Source of the DNA: Avena insularis
Taxonomy: Eukaryota; Streptophyta; Magnoliopsida; Poales; Poaceae
Length of the DNA: 64,000 nucleotides
Reading direction: 5' to 3'
Assembly (NCBI GenBank): GCA_023614405.1
Contig: CM042696.1
Location: forward strand, 335,721,211 to 335,785,210
A model generated the notes under the pieces. It saw nothing but the letters and a program-made list of their open reading frames with translations, was not told the origin of the DNA and made no database searches. This document shows positions 22,552 through 32,493 of the stretch, piece after piece. The position numbers and the translations under genes were made by a program. Numbering within the stretch: the stretch's first letter is position 1; every line of letters begins with the position of its first letter.

Positions 22552-22614
22552 ATGGCGCCCGAGGAGGCAAGCACCATGGAAGGGCAAGCGCCAAAAATCG
22601 ATAAGGGGCAGTGA
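22552..22614 (+). CDS. Upstream ORF of 20 codons directly before the F-box gene
   Basis: An ATG in a strong context (ACCATGG) opens MAPEEASTMEGQAPKIDKGQ and ends at TGA 22612-22614. It is in the same frame as the main ORF and ends 3 bp before its ATG. If transcribed it could lower main-ORF translation or allow reinitiation. Alternatively it is the remains of an N-terminal extension cut off by a stop change. Conservation in related species would tell. Confidence 0.4.
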   Translation: MAPEEASTMEGQAPKIDKGQ

Positions 22615-22617
22615 GCG

Positions 22618-25600
22618 ATGGAGGTGACGCCCGTCGCACATCTGGGCTACGACCAAGTGCTGTCCATCCTGCGCCTCCTACCCGCCGAGGCCGTGCTCTC
22701 CTTCGCCGCCACCTGCCGTGCCTTTCGCGACTGGGCCTGCACTGACGTGCTCTGGGAGGCGCTCTGCCGCCGCGACTGGGGGGCACGCGCGGCCTCCGCC
22801 GCCGCCGCTGCGCTCCCGGAGCGGCGGTGCGGACTGCCGTGGCGCCGCCTCTACGCCGAGGTCACCCGGCTAGGCGCCCTGTCCGCACGCCGGCTCCGGG
22901 TGAAGGGGGTCTCGCCACGGCCCCGGGCGTCGCACTCGCTCAACCTCGTCGCCGGCTGGCTCTTAGTCTTCGGCGGTGGCTGCGAGGGAGGTAATTACAG
23001 TTTCTATAACTTCATCAGTTTATTCCTGTTCTGGATTTGCTCACAACGAGGAAATTATAGGAGTAAAGAAAGACGGAAATCCCTTTTGGGTCACGGGTGA
23101 GATAGAACCGTAGTTGATTTGGTATAGTCTTAGTGTCAGAGGTCGCTTTGTTAGTGTCGGATTAAGACAACAAATTGGAAGATGATCACAATGGTAGTAT
23201 GATCAGTAACAAATTTACCTTTGTTAGGTTAAATACAAAACTTGCGCAATTATTTTGAAGAGCCTCGCCACAGCTTAGCTTATGCTGGGAGTATCTGATT
23301 TGGTTTACTTCTGAAAGCTGGAGAAAGCCAGAGCATGACTCATAAGGGTGATTGTGCCAGGGGTGGATATAGTGACCCAACGGACCAGGGGCGAGGACGC
23401 TGGTATCGTGGTCGTGGGCCTTGTCGCAATGAGGGCTGAGACATGGACTTAGCTTGACAAGGATGATCTAACAAGCTCTGATAAGACTATTTGACCTAGT
23501 ACAAATATGAGTCTTGTTTCGGTACACCCTCTATAGAAAACTTGCACAAATTAAAGTACTCCCTCGGTCTCGAAATAGATGTCACAAATTTGTCAAAATT
23601 TGGATGTATCTAGACACTATTTAGTATATAGATACATCCAAATTTAGACAAATTACCGACATCTATTTTGAGATGGAGGGAGTATAAGAATTAGTAGAAT
23701 GTAGGGGCAAATTGACTGAAATGCCGTCTGTGGTTCGAAATCCCGGTGGTGCTATAAAAGACCATGTCAACACCAAAATTGGTTCCTTTGGGGGATATCA
23801 TCTCACCTTTCATCTTTCCAACACATTAATTCCGCGAAACTGAGATGCACGGTCTATTTTTTTTTGCTGGTGGAAGTCCGTCTCTTTGGCATGTGTATGT
23901 TGATTTTGATATGGTTGGATCGCTTGGCATGTCAGCATGATCATGTTCATCTATTGGTCTAAGCTCTGCTACTTTGGCACACCTCATATATAGCAGATAT
24001 AGGCTGGTTTCATTAGACGGTAAGACAAGGGCTTAACATGTAGGCACCACTATTGATTCATAAGTGGGCAAGCTATATGATGTAGTGTGGCCGTGTGAGG
24101 CACCACTAGAGTATAGAGAGAGCATGGCAAGTTGTGCCTACAAGCATGAAGTAGCGTATAAGTTCTTTTTTTATACCGAAGATTAGTGGAAGTTGTGAGG
24201 ACTAGTTTTGTCTTAGGATGAAAATAAATAAATGTCAAAACTACCCTCTAAAGGAGATATGACTACTGAGATTAATCTCCACTTCTCTACTGTTTGTTTG
24301 GATTCAAGATTTATCTTTGGTCTTTCTGATTAAATCTAAACACCACATTATGTTGGGCTAAGTTAGTTGATTGACTTATATTACTCCCTCCGTCTCAAAA
24401 TAAGTGACTTGGATTTGTCTAGATTCGTATGTATCTATACACTAAAACGCGTCTAGGTGCATGCGAATCTGGACAAATCCAAGCCACTTATTTTGGGACG
24501 GAGAGAGTATTTAGTAGTCAGTGGAATATGGTCTCTCTTACTTGGTCTGGTGGGTTTGGAAAAAAGGGTAAGTAAAATGTAGTTTCATTGGAACAGTGTG
24601 CTCAATATGTTTTGTCATTTTTTGGTCATAGGTCTACTTTGAGCAAAATTATGTCTGACATAGCAAATGTATACAAAACTGTCATAAATCACAAATAAAG
24701 TACACCCTCTTTGCCAAAATGTAGTGCATCTTAGTTTTAGTCAAAGTCAAACTTCGTAAAGCTTGACTTATGCAGAAAAATATATCAACATCTACAACAT
24801 CAACTTAATATTATTTGAATCATCATGAAATATACTTCTATATTATATGTGTTTAAATTTGTAGATGTTCTATATTTTTCTACATGGTCAAAAAATACAT
24901 AATTTGGCTTTGACGAAAACTAAGATGCACTACATTTTGGCAAAGAAGGAGTATAATCATGTCTGAGGTCTTTTTTCCCGTGAAAAATGTTGTGGATGTT
25001 TCTGTTGAACTATTCAAGAAATTTTTACTAAAGGTGTTAATTTATGAAACAGCCAATGTCTTTGCTGCCAAACCCATTGCTATGCTTCGATTCTGTGAAA
25101 TGCATGTTTATCCTTGTAGATTGTAGGTAAATGATGCCTTTGGTTATTAGCTTCCATTTGCTGTATTTTATCTATTACTGTGAGCCTTGTCCGTAAAGGT
25201 GGTTTCCACCGGATATAATGTCTGCATTGAGTTGGAAACAGACAAGAAGCATGGGCAGAAGTAACAGTCACTATCACATAGACAGACAATCAAACCTGGT
25301 ACACTAGATGTGCCAAAGTTCAATCCAGCAACATTTCCGTTCCTCATTTTGTTCACAGTGTGAGCTCTCCCCAGGATGAGTTTACACACGCACATGTCTA
25401 CTCAATTTCTCATTAAATGAACCAGTGATTACTTCAGACAATGGTTCCTATTTTTAGCCGTGACCATTTTCTTTGTGAAGTTATATTTGAGGTTTGCACC
25501 TTTTCTCTGTCTCTTACTCTCTTTGCACATAATGAGAATGGTTGTATTATATTACTAATCTGCTTACTCTTGTTTATTCTTTTTTTACCATGTACTTTTG

Positions 25601-26644
25601 TTTATATTTATCCAATCTTGTATTTTTTTTTAAATCTTGTATGCTTTCTGATGTTCTCCATTGCTCTAGTTAGGTCGTCATCTTGATGATATTTGGATAA
25701 CGTACATTGGAAATGGAGCTGGAAATAGATCGTCCAACATACTTAGCTGGCAGCAATTGCCCTCTGGCACTCCAAATGGTCGTTTTGGTCATTCATGCAC
25801 TCTCGTTGGTGATGCACTAGTCATGTTCGGTGGGATCAATGACCGTGGGCTGCGTTTGAATGACACATGGATCGGTCAAATCATTTCTGAAGAACCTTGC
25901 AAGATGAGGATCTCATGGAGACTGCTGGAGGTAGGCCTACTCACACCATCTCCTCGCGGGGCCCATGCAGCCTGCTGCTTGGATGATAAGTTCATTGTGA
26001 TTCACGGTGGGATAGGGGTGCATGGAAGCCGGCTTAGTGATACATGGCTTCTTGATCTCTCCGGTGGCCTTCGATCCGGCAGTTGGCGCCAAATGGAGAA
26101 CACTGGACCCTTTCCTTCACCTCGCTCTGGACACACTTTAACTTGGATTGGTGAGACACACATGGTTCTTTTTGGTGGTAGAGGGTCAGAATATGATGTG
26201 CTTAATGATGTTTGGCTGTTTGATATTGGCGATCATCTCTCACAATGGAAGGAGGTGAAGTGTGACTTGTCTAGTATTCTAGGTGAATTGCCTTCTCCAC
26301 GGGTTGGACATTCAGCAACACTTCTCTTGGGAGGCAAGATCCTTGTATATGGCGGGGAGGACTCACAAAGGCGGCGGATGGATGATTTCTGGACCTTAGA
26401 TTTACCAGCTTTACTTCAGTTTCAGTCAGGTTCCAGGAAATTGGCAAAGCGGATGTGGAAAAAACTAAGGATTGATGGTCAATCCCCACATTGCAGGTCC
26501 TTCCATGGGGCATGTGTAGATACTTCTGGTTGCTGTGTGTATGTTTTTGGTGGAATGATTGATGCACTTGCGCATCCTGCAGAATCCTTGGGCTTGAAGT
26601 TTGATGGACAGCTATATCAAGTGGAGCTTGTCCTGCGTCTCTAG
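22618..26644 (+). CDS. F-box/kelch-repeat protein, two exons
   Basis: Exon 1 is 22618-22990, the intron 22991-25673 (GT...AG, phase 1) and exon 2 25674-26644, giving 447 residues. An N-terminal F-box (about residues 9-55: DQVLSILRLLPAEAVLSFAATCRAFRD) is followed by six kelch blades. The blades show the signature RxGH/HS...FGG...DxW: RASHS...LVFGGG..GG at the splice joint, GRFGHSC, PRGAHAACC, PRSGHTL, PRVGHSAT and CRSFHGAC. Layout, length and order fit Arabidopsis At1g51550. Proteins of this type are substrate adaptors of SCF ubiquitin ligases: the F-box binds the SKP1-like subunit and the kelch propeller binds the target. The target of this one is unknown to me. The frame is open across the joint with no stop, and the start has a good context (GCGATGG), so it is likely functional. 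Exon 1 is very G/C-rich, usual for grass genes. Confidence 0.93.
23559..23682. mobile_element. Stowaway MITE in the intron, copy 1
   Basis: CTCCCTCGGTCTCGAAATAG at the left matches CTATTTTGAGATGGAGGGAG at the right in inverse. TA duplications lie at 23557-23558 and 23683-23684. Long arms pair almost to the centre. Confidence 0.92.
24384..24507. mobile_element. Stowaway MITE in the intron, copy 2
   Basis: CTCCCTCCGTCTCAAAATAA and TTATTTTGGGACGGAGAGAG are the inverted ends. TA duplications lie at 24382-24383 and 24508-24509. It is the same length as copy 1 and close in sequence (GGATTTGTCTAGATTCG in place of AAATTTG-type arms). Confidence 0.93.
24703..24951. mobile_element. Stowaway-type MITE in the intron, 249 bp
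   Basis: CACCCTCTTTGCCAAAATGT and ACATTTTGGCAAAGAAGGAG are inverted ends. TA duplications lie at 24701-24702 and 24952-24953. The motif AGTCAAAGTCAAACTTC is typical of a longer Triticeae Stowaway subgroup. Confidence 0.9.
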
Positions 26645-26717
26645 AATATGTATGTTGTTTAGATCCTAATAATGATATATATTGTGTAGTTTTTCTTGTC
26701 ACAACTTTTATTTAGAT

Positions 26718-26723
26718 AATAAA
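26718..26723 (+). terminator. Likely poly(A) signal of the F-box/kelch gene
   Basis: AATAAA lies 74 bp after the stop codon, in A/T-rich DNA. Plant signals are loose, so this is a candidate only. Confidence 0.45.
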
Positions 26724-26998
26724 ACCAAAGATCATGCTCGCAATATTTGGATGATCAAGATCTCCGCTTTCACATCACCTGCCAGATTTTGGTCATTGTA
26801 ATGATGCTGAAAAGGGGCTCTTCACTGTCAAGTGCGTATGGGTGCTTACCCGTCACTGATCTGTGATAGGAACAGTGATCTGAAGTGGGTTTGTCTGCAT
26901 ATGTGCTCAAATGGGCGTCCTTACTCAGACCCATATATTTCCGAGGACGAGGAGTGCCTTGGCGTTTCTCGAAACACACTTTCACCTAGCTTTATATC
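26724..26998. other. Flank downstream of the F-box/kelch gene
   Basis: Unique-looking sequence with no gene recognised. It probably holds the end of the transcript. Confidence 0.3.
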
Positions 26999-27010
26999 AT
27001 CCAGTGCGAA

Positions 27011-27102
27011 TAATAATAAAGCGGCTGTGTGCATCCTAACTATGCAGATGTCGGGGGTAAACTTTATTCATGATAATAAAGCGTCCATTTCAAAAAATAA
27101 AT
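27011..27102 (+). mobile_element. 5'-truncated LINE tail with 12-bp target duplication
   Basis: The segment starts TAATAATAAAGCGGCTG, contains the words ATGCAGATGTCGGGGGTAAA common to Triticeae LINE 3' ends, and closes in the A-rich CAAAAAATAAAT. ATCCAGTGCGAA occurs on both sides (26999-27010 and 27103-27114), the target duplication of target-primed insertion. Confidence 0.82.
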
Positions 27103-27239
27103 ATCCAGTGCGAAAGATCCATGCATCATTCAGTGCGTAAGACGAAACGAAAACACTTACGGGGCAAACAGCTCACACACACACACGCAGACAACAAGAT
27201 ACAACTTCCTCCGAGAGAACCACTCAATGGCTAGATGGT

Positions 27240-28075
27240 GTAGCTAATTGGCGGGTTGCCACAATCAGGTGCTCCATCATCACGTCCAGCCGCTCCATGT
27301 CCCGTTGCCTACACAATGGTACCACTGCTGCAAAAAGCCAAGAATTTGAATATCGAGTCAGAGGCGCGGCGCAGGAAGACACACTCGATGACCATTTTAT
27401 TGCGGATGTTCCATAGGGTCCAGGTCATCGCCGCGAACACTAACCAGAAGAGGCGCCCCTCCTCCCGGTACGGTTCGCATTCGCTTCTAGGAATTCCCCC
27501 AGGTCTGAGGCATGCTAGTCAGGCCCCAAGGCCTCATGGGCGAAATTCGAAAGAAAGCGAGCTACGGGACAGGTAAACATAATGTGGGTGCCCGTTTCCG
27601 AAACCGCACATAAGGGGCATAGGCCATTACAAGGGCCATGCCGTTTGGCCACCTCCACACCGGAGGGAAGTCGGTCCCGCAATAACTGCCACGCGAAGAT
27701 TTTAATCTTGAGGGGAAGGGGAGCCTTCCAGAGGGAGAGGTCCAGGCGAGAGAGGGCCCCTCAAATAGGACCCTATACGCCGAACGCACAGTAAAGGTCC
27801 CCGAGGGGGCCAAGTGCCAGGACACACTATCTAGGGACTGAGTAAGGGTCAGTGGGAGGCTGTACCGAAGTCCATCCTAGACAACTGTCTCCACCATGTC
27901 CAGATTACGCCGGAACATGATGGCCCATGCCCCTTCCTGGAAAGCATCCACCACCAAGATCATAGGCTCCGATCATAGGTTACCCCCCCTCTCGCATGAA
28001 CTGCGTGCCATCATGGCGCCGAAATGCCAGATATCGATCGCACTACGAACACTAGGGACCGAGGATACTGCAACA
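27240..28075 (-). pseudogene. LINE ORF2 3' part with zf-RVT domain
   Basis: The minus strand encodes DSVSWHLAPSGTFTVRSAYR (about 27830-27775) and the zinc-binding reverse-transcriptase tail (zf-RVT). A frameshift follows, then a Cys/His part near 27600 and the usual end with RRGRLFWLVFAAMTWTLWN (about 27460-27400). At least two frameshifts are present. The upstream reverse-transcriptase core is missing, so this is a 5'-truncated copy. It is antisense to the LINE at 28.1-30.1 kb. Confidence 0.75.
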
Positions 28076-28094
28076 TCCCAACTTTAGCCGCACC

Positions 28095-29440
28095 AGTTCC
28101 ACAAACCCTGGTTGCTGGATCTAGAAGTTCTCAGTTGAGTGGGGCTAGGAACTCTTGGATAGTTCCAGTTTAAATCCTTAGAAGTAGTGACTGGAATGCC
28201 CACATACATGATCTTCCACCACCACATGAGGACCCTGAGCCTGAAGATGGCAACCCTCATCCTTTCTATGGTCTAGAACAAACTGCACAACAAATTTATC
28301 AATAACAGTTAGCTGCTTGGCTCCAACAGAATGGGATCCCAGGAGGACAGGGCAACAATAACAACCAGGGACATCAACATGTTGCCCTAAAGAACCCCCA
28401 ATTAGATCAGGTCATGGCTGAGGAAGCTGCTGATCCTCCTCTATAATTTCCAGGAAATTCTTCAGGAACAAGGTGTCACAGTTGAGGCTGGTATTTCCCC
28501 ACCAGCTACTAATGTCACTGACAGCCCAATGCAAGCTTGGCATGACAATGTTGACAACCCTATGTCTGAGGATATTTCCTCATCTAGCTTTGTGACCGTG
28601 ACTGTTGTCCAGATTGCTACTGACTCACTCAATACAGCTGATTTCTTAGCCATGTCTCACTTTTAGTCTTCAAAGTCTATGATGTAGATTTTCTCTCCTA
28701 GTCAGGTTGATAGCATTGACTTTGCCAAAGCTCTGGTATGTGGTATAAAACCTTTTGAGAATGACACTATGGTAAAATTATCCATTATTAAGAGTCTAGT
28801 GATGCAGATCTTAGGGGAAGATATCTAGGTTGATAAAGGTCTTCTATACTCTATGCCTGTTTTTAACAATGTGAATGTGGTTCTGGGGAAGAGATTTCTG
28901 TCTACACCCTTTTTCAGGAATGTTGTTAGAAAGATTGCAGATAACTGTCCCCCTGTAGAGACAATGTACTTGTGACTAACCAAGAGGAGCCTGAGGAGCC
29001 TGGGCTTCAGGAGGTGCCAATTTCTGATAATTGCATTCACTCTGGTTTTCTTGACAGAGTAACTGATGTTACTAATATGAATATGCCATTATTGACTTCC
29101 CAGGTTTGCAGGAGCCCAAGAAGCACTAAATATGATGGTTTTAAGGTTCACATGCCAGTAGATGGAAAGAAGGGTAATTCCTACTATGATCTAAAGTCAA
29201 GCGAAGAATAATTCCTACTGTGATAGAAGCAAATGATCTGCGGATGTCTGATGGGAAGGTGCAGCAGCTGTCTGAAGCTGAAGATGCTGATGATTTTGTA
29301 CCCCCTCCTACTCTAGTTTCCATGCTACAGAACATTGGTGTTAAGCTTTGTGGTGTCCCAGAATAGGAGATCACTCCTAAGAAGCTTCTGGCTAGTCTCC
29401 AAGAAAAGAAGGAATAATTTTATCTAGCTTGTAATGAATA
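28095..29440 (+). pseudogene. LINE ORF1-like region (degenerate)
   Basis: Short plus-strand frames, broken by many stops, follow one another: a Gln/Asn-rich stretch near 28270-28380 (QQNGIPGGQGNNNNQGHQ), then FAKALVCGIKPFENDTMV near 28720. Placement before an ORF2 endonuclease in the same direction suggests ORF1, the nucleic-acid-binding protein of L1-type LINEs. No zinc knuckle is clear, so the call rests mostly on context. Confidence 0.5.
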
Positions 29441-29454
29441 AATTCAAATAGTGG

Positions 29455-30114
29455 CTTGTTTTGTTCTAGAACATCAGAGGTCTTAATGCTAGAGATAAAC
29501 AATTGGCATTGTTGAATGCTATAAATTCTAGTGGTTGTGTTGTTTTCTTGCAAGAGACTAAGAAACAACATTTTGATTTGGCTTTTATTAAGTCTTGTTG
29601 TCCAAAGAGATTTGATGAGTTTGTCTATATTCCTTCTAATGGTGCTTCTTGTGGCCTTATTATTATTTGGAATAGTTCTATTTTCTCTGGGATGGTTATG
29701 CATCGTGAACCTTCCATCTCTTTTCATTTCACCTCCACCCAATCCTCCATGTCTTGGACATTGGTTAAAGTTTATGGTCCTTGCAATGGTCCAAACAGTT
29801 AATGAACCTTCAAAACCCCAATGATGAGGCCTGGCTAATTTTAGGTGATTTTAACTTTATAAGATCCCCAGAAAATAGAAACAAGCTAGGAGGGAATATT
29901 CAAGACATGTTAACATTCAATGAATTTATCCGAATCCAAAATCTCACTGAAATTCCAATAAAAGGTAAAAAATATACATGGAGCAATATGTAGGATGATC
30001 CTTTATTGGAACAGTTGGACTGGGTGTTCTCTTCTTTGCACTAGACTGAATCTTACCCATCTACTATTGTCACTACTCGGGGTAAGCCTACTTATGATAT
30101 CACACCTTGCATTG
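29455..30114 (+). pseudogene. LINE ORF2 endonuclease domain, truncated by an LTR
   Basis: The plus strand encodes an L1-type apurinic endonuclease: NIRGLNARDKQLA near 29470, FLQETKKQHFD (the conserved metal-binding Glu of the QET motif), GLIIIWNSS, a stop and frame break near 29800, then LILGDFNFIRSPENRN (the catalytic GDFN) and KYTWSN. At least three stops or frame breaks are present. The sequence ends abruptly at the LTR start 30115, so the reverse-transcriptase part is either beyond the nested stack to the right of the window or lost. Confidence 0.85.
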
Positions 30115-31564
30115 TGTAGCACCCCGATAAACCACTATTAGAAAATCGCGTTGTTTTTGTTTTGTGCATCATCATGATCGCATGCTCATGTCATCATGCC
30201 ACATTATATTTGAGCATCGTCATGTCATCATGCATATTTTGCCTAAAACTATTTTCCAAAAACCTATATTTGTTTTCTGAATATGCCCCGTCTTTTATTT
30301 CAAAACAAAACCCCGGGCTTGTCCGGAATATTTTGTTTGTCTAAAAACTATTTACAACAGTCTTTGTAACTAAAATAAATAAAACTTATATTTATTTTGG
30401 GAGGCAGCCAGCCAGGCCCAAAAGCCCAGCCGGCCACCTCCAAAACCTAGCTAACCCTAACCCTAATTCCAACCCCAAACCCTAAGCCACCTACCTTACC
30501 CCCACAGTCCCCTCCCTGTTGCTGCCACTCACCTAGCATGCACGACACGCCTCTCTCTCCCCGCTCTTGCTCGCCCCTGCCCAATCAAACACTCCTGCTC
30601 GCTTCCGCCTGGCCCCACCCACGTGCATCGATACAGCGACCGCGTGCAAACTGTGTCCAACCACCCCTCGACCCTTTCCGCCCCACACCTCACTCATGAT
30701 CCCCCACCCGCCTCTCTCGTGCCCTGACCCCGCGCGACCCCGGCTGCCCCATCCGCGCCGCATATGTGGCTATCTCTTGTTCGCGTCATCACAATCAGTG
30801 AAGGTGCAGACGTTTAAACGCTGGTGCTACAAGGCGTCCAAGGTCCTAGTTTGTCTCCATGCTCCCCATGTGTTGAGGTGCTCTGTCCCGATGTTTATGT
30901 TGTTGGCATCAACAAGATCTTCCGAGCAGATGTGTTGGCCGAGACTATGTACACGGACACCCAACGACAAGACCAGCTCGATGCCGACGAATTCCAAAGA
31001 AGGTACATGGCGCCACTCGACGACCTCGACGTTGATCCCCAAGTCCACCATCGACAAACCAAGCCGAAACCCTAGGTCGACACCGAAGAGGATACACACG
31101 ACAAGATCTTCTTCATGGACCTGAAGACGTCGAGACTACCAAGCTCTCCATCCTGGATTCCAAGGCCGATCCGATGCTGAACTCCGAAGACCAAACCGAA
31201 CCCCTCGGAACGCCAAGTTCTTCTTCCTAGAGTTCGAAGCCGAATTTGAATCCCGTCGAACCCCCAAGATCTTTGAACCCTCATGTGTGACCCCTATACA
31301 AGACCCCTATTTTTATAATATGACATATATACTTGTTGCATATTTAATTGTTCATGCTCGCATACATATTCATTGGGTTGAAGGTATTTTGTCGACTCAC
31401 CTAATAATTAAATATGAAGACTATATGCGGGCTATATTTGTCTTATCTTGACTCCATTTAAATTTGTGTAGCGAACCGATGCCATGTTTTGCCTTGTTAA
31501 GCCAACATTTAAATTGTGGGGTATCTAAACAACATAAACCATCTAATTAAATGTCGGGACCCTA
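30115..31564 (+). mobile_element. LTR A, start of a Gypsy LTR, interrupted
   Basis: It begins TGTAGCACCCCGATAAACC directly after LINE sequence. It shares CATGCTCATGTCATCATGCC and TTTGAGCATC with the LTR of element C, so it is a distant relative. A G/C-rich middle (30.4-31.3 kb) has open frames of LTR origin. It is broken at 31564 by LTR B, and its continuation should lie right of the window. No internal domain is visible. Confidence 0.7.
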
Positions 31565-32493
31565 TGTAACACCCCAAAACTTTTAATCAAGATTATCAAG
31601 TTCTGATCACCCAAAGTTAGGGTTAACAAAAACTTTTATTACAAATTTGAATATGAATGCATGTGTGTTTTGCATTATTGTAGAATTTATTGAAATTGCC
31701 ATGCTTGATTGCTAAAAATGATGAGAAATGGTTTAAAGGTGAATGCTACATCATCTAGGACATTTACCAACAAAATCAAAAGAAAAAGAAATCAAAAATG
31801 AATTAAATAATCAAATGGTCATTTTGACCAAAGTTAACCACTAGGCCACTTTGAGTGTTCCTAGAAGAGAAATTCGAACAGAAACAATTCCACTTATTTT
31901 CACGCCTTGCTAGACCAAGTAAAAGTGTATCAAGGCCCACTTTATAAACTTATAAAAACATTTTCCAAATCAATTTAATGGACAGTTAAAAATTGAATCT
32001 AGTTCATATGGTAAGATCACACTTTCAAAAACCTACCAAACCATCTCCACTTGACCTCTCCAATCAAACATAGATACTCAAGCTTAAGATCAAATCACTC
32101 ACAAGTTTTCATTCAAAAATTCCAAATTATTATACTTGCGGCCATTACAACAAATACCTTGCTTACACTAATCTAACTACTGCCTAACTTCACTGTTTAA
32201 ACAGTAATCAATCGACCATTTGGTCTCCCCTTAACTCCCTTGTCTCCCCTGAGCCTAGCCAAGCACCAGACCAGCCCCCTCTTTGCCGTTGTGCACAGTG
32301 GAGTGCCGCCCAATTTTGGTCGTCGTCGGCCGATAGTGGACAGCGCGCTAGGAGCCACGCCGCCCTCGCCCACGATGCGCACCAGACACGCGACCATCCA
32401 CCGCCACCTCTTGTCCAAGCCACGACCGCGGAAGAGCCCTGGACCACCCTAGCTACGCCGCGCCCACCGTCTCTGCACCATGCCTAGAGCACG
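31565..32493 (+). repeat. LTR B, left part, same family as element E LTR
   Basis: It starts TGTAACACCCCAAAAC and follows the first 0.9 kb of the element E LTR (read from 17255 downwards) with shared words such as ATCAAATGGTCATTT-type and ACAGAAACAATTC. It is interrupted by element C at 32494 and resumes at 62588. The last five bases, GCACG, are one copy of the target duplication. Confidence 0.82.

Larger units (their letters stand above)
22991..25673 (+). other. Intron of the F-box/kelch gene with three MITEs
   Basis: The donor is GAGGGAG|GTAATTAC and the acceptor TCTAGTTAG|GTCGTCATC. The joint restores GGxxGGRHLDDIW, the end of the first kelch blade. The intron is 2,683 bp and A/T-rich, and holds Stowaway elements at 23559, 24384 and 24703. 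The rest has no open frame of note. Confidence 0.9.

Noticed and set aside
22478..22786. Minus-strand open frame of 102 codons over the F-box exon
   Set aside because: Arg/Pro-rich shadow of the G/C-rich first exon of the F-box/kelch gene.
30567..31124. Open frame of 185 codons, Pro/Thr-rich
   Set aside because: It is inside LTR A in a G/C-rich stretch, overlapped by frames on the other strand, with no recognisable motif.
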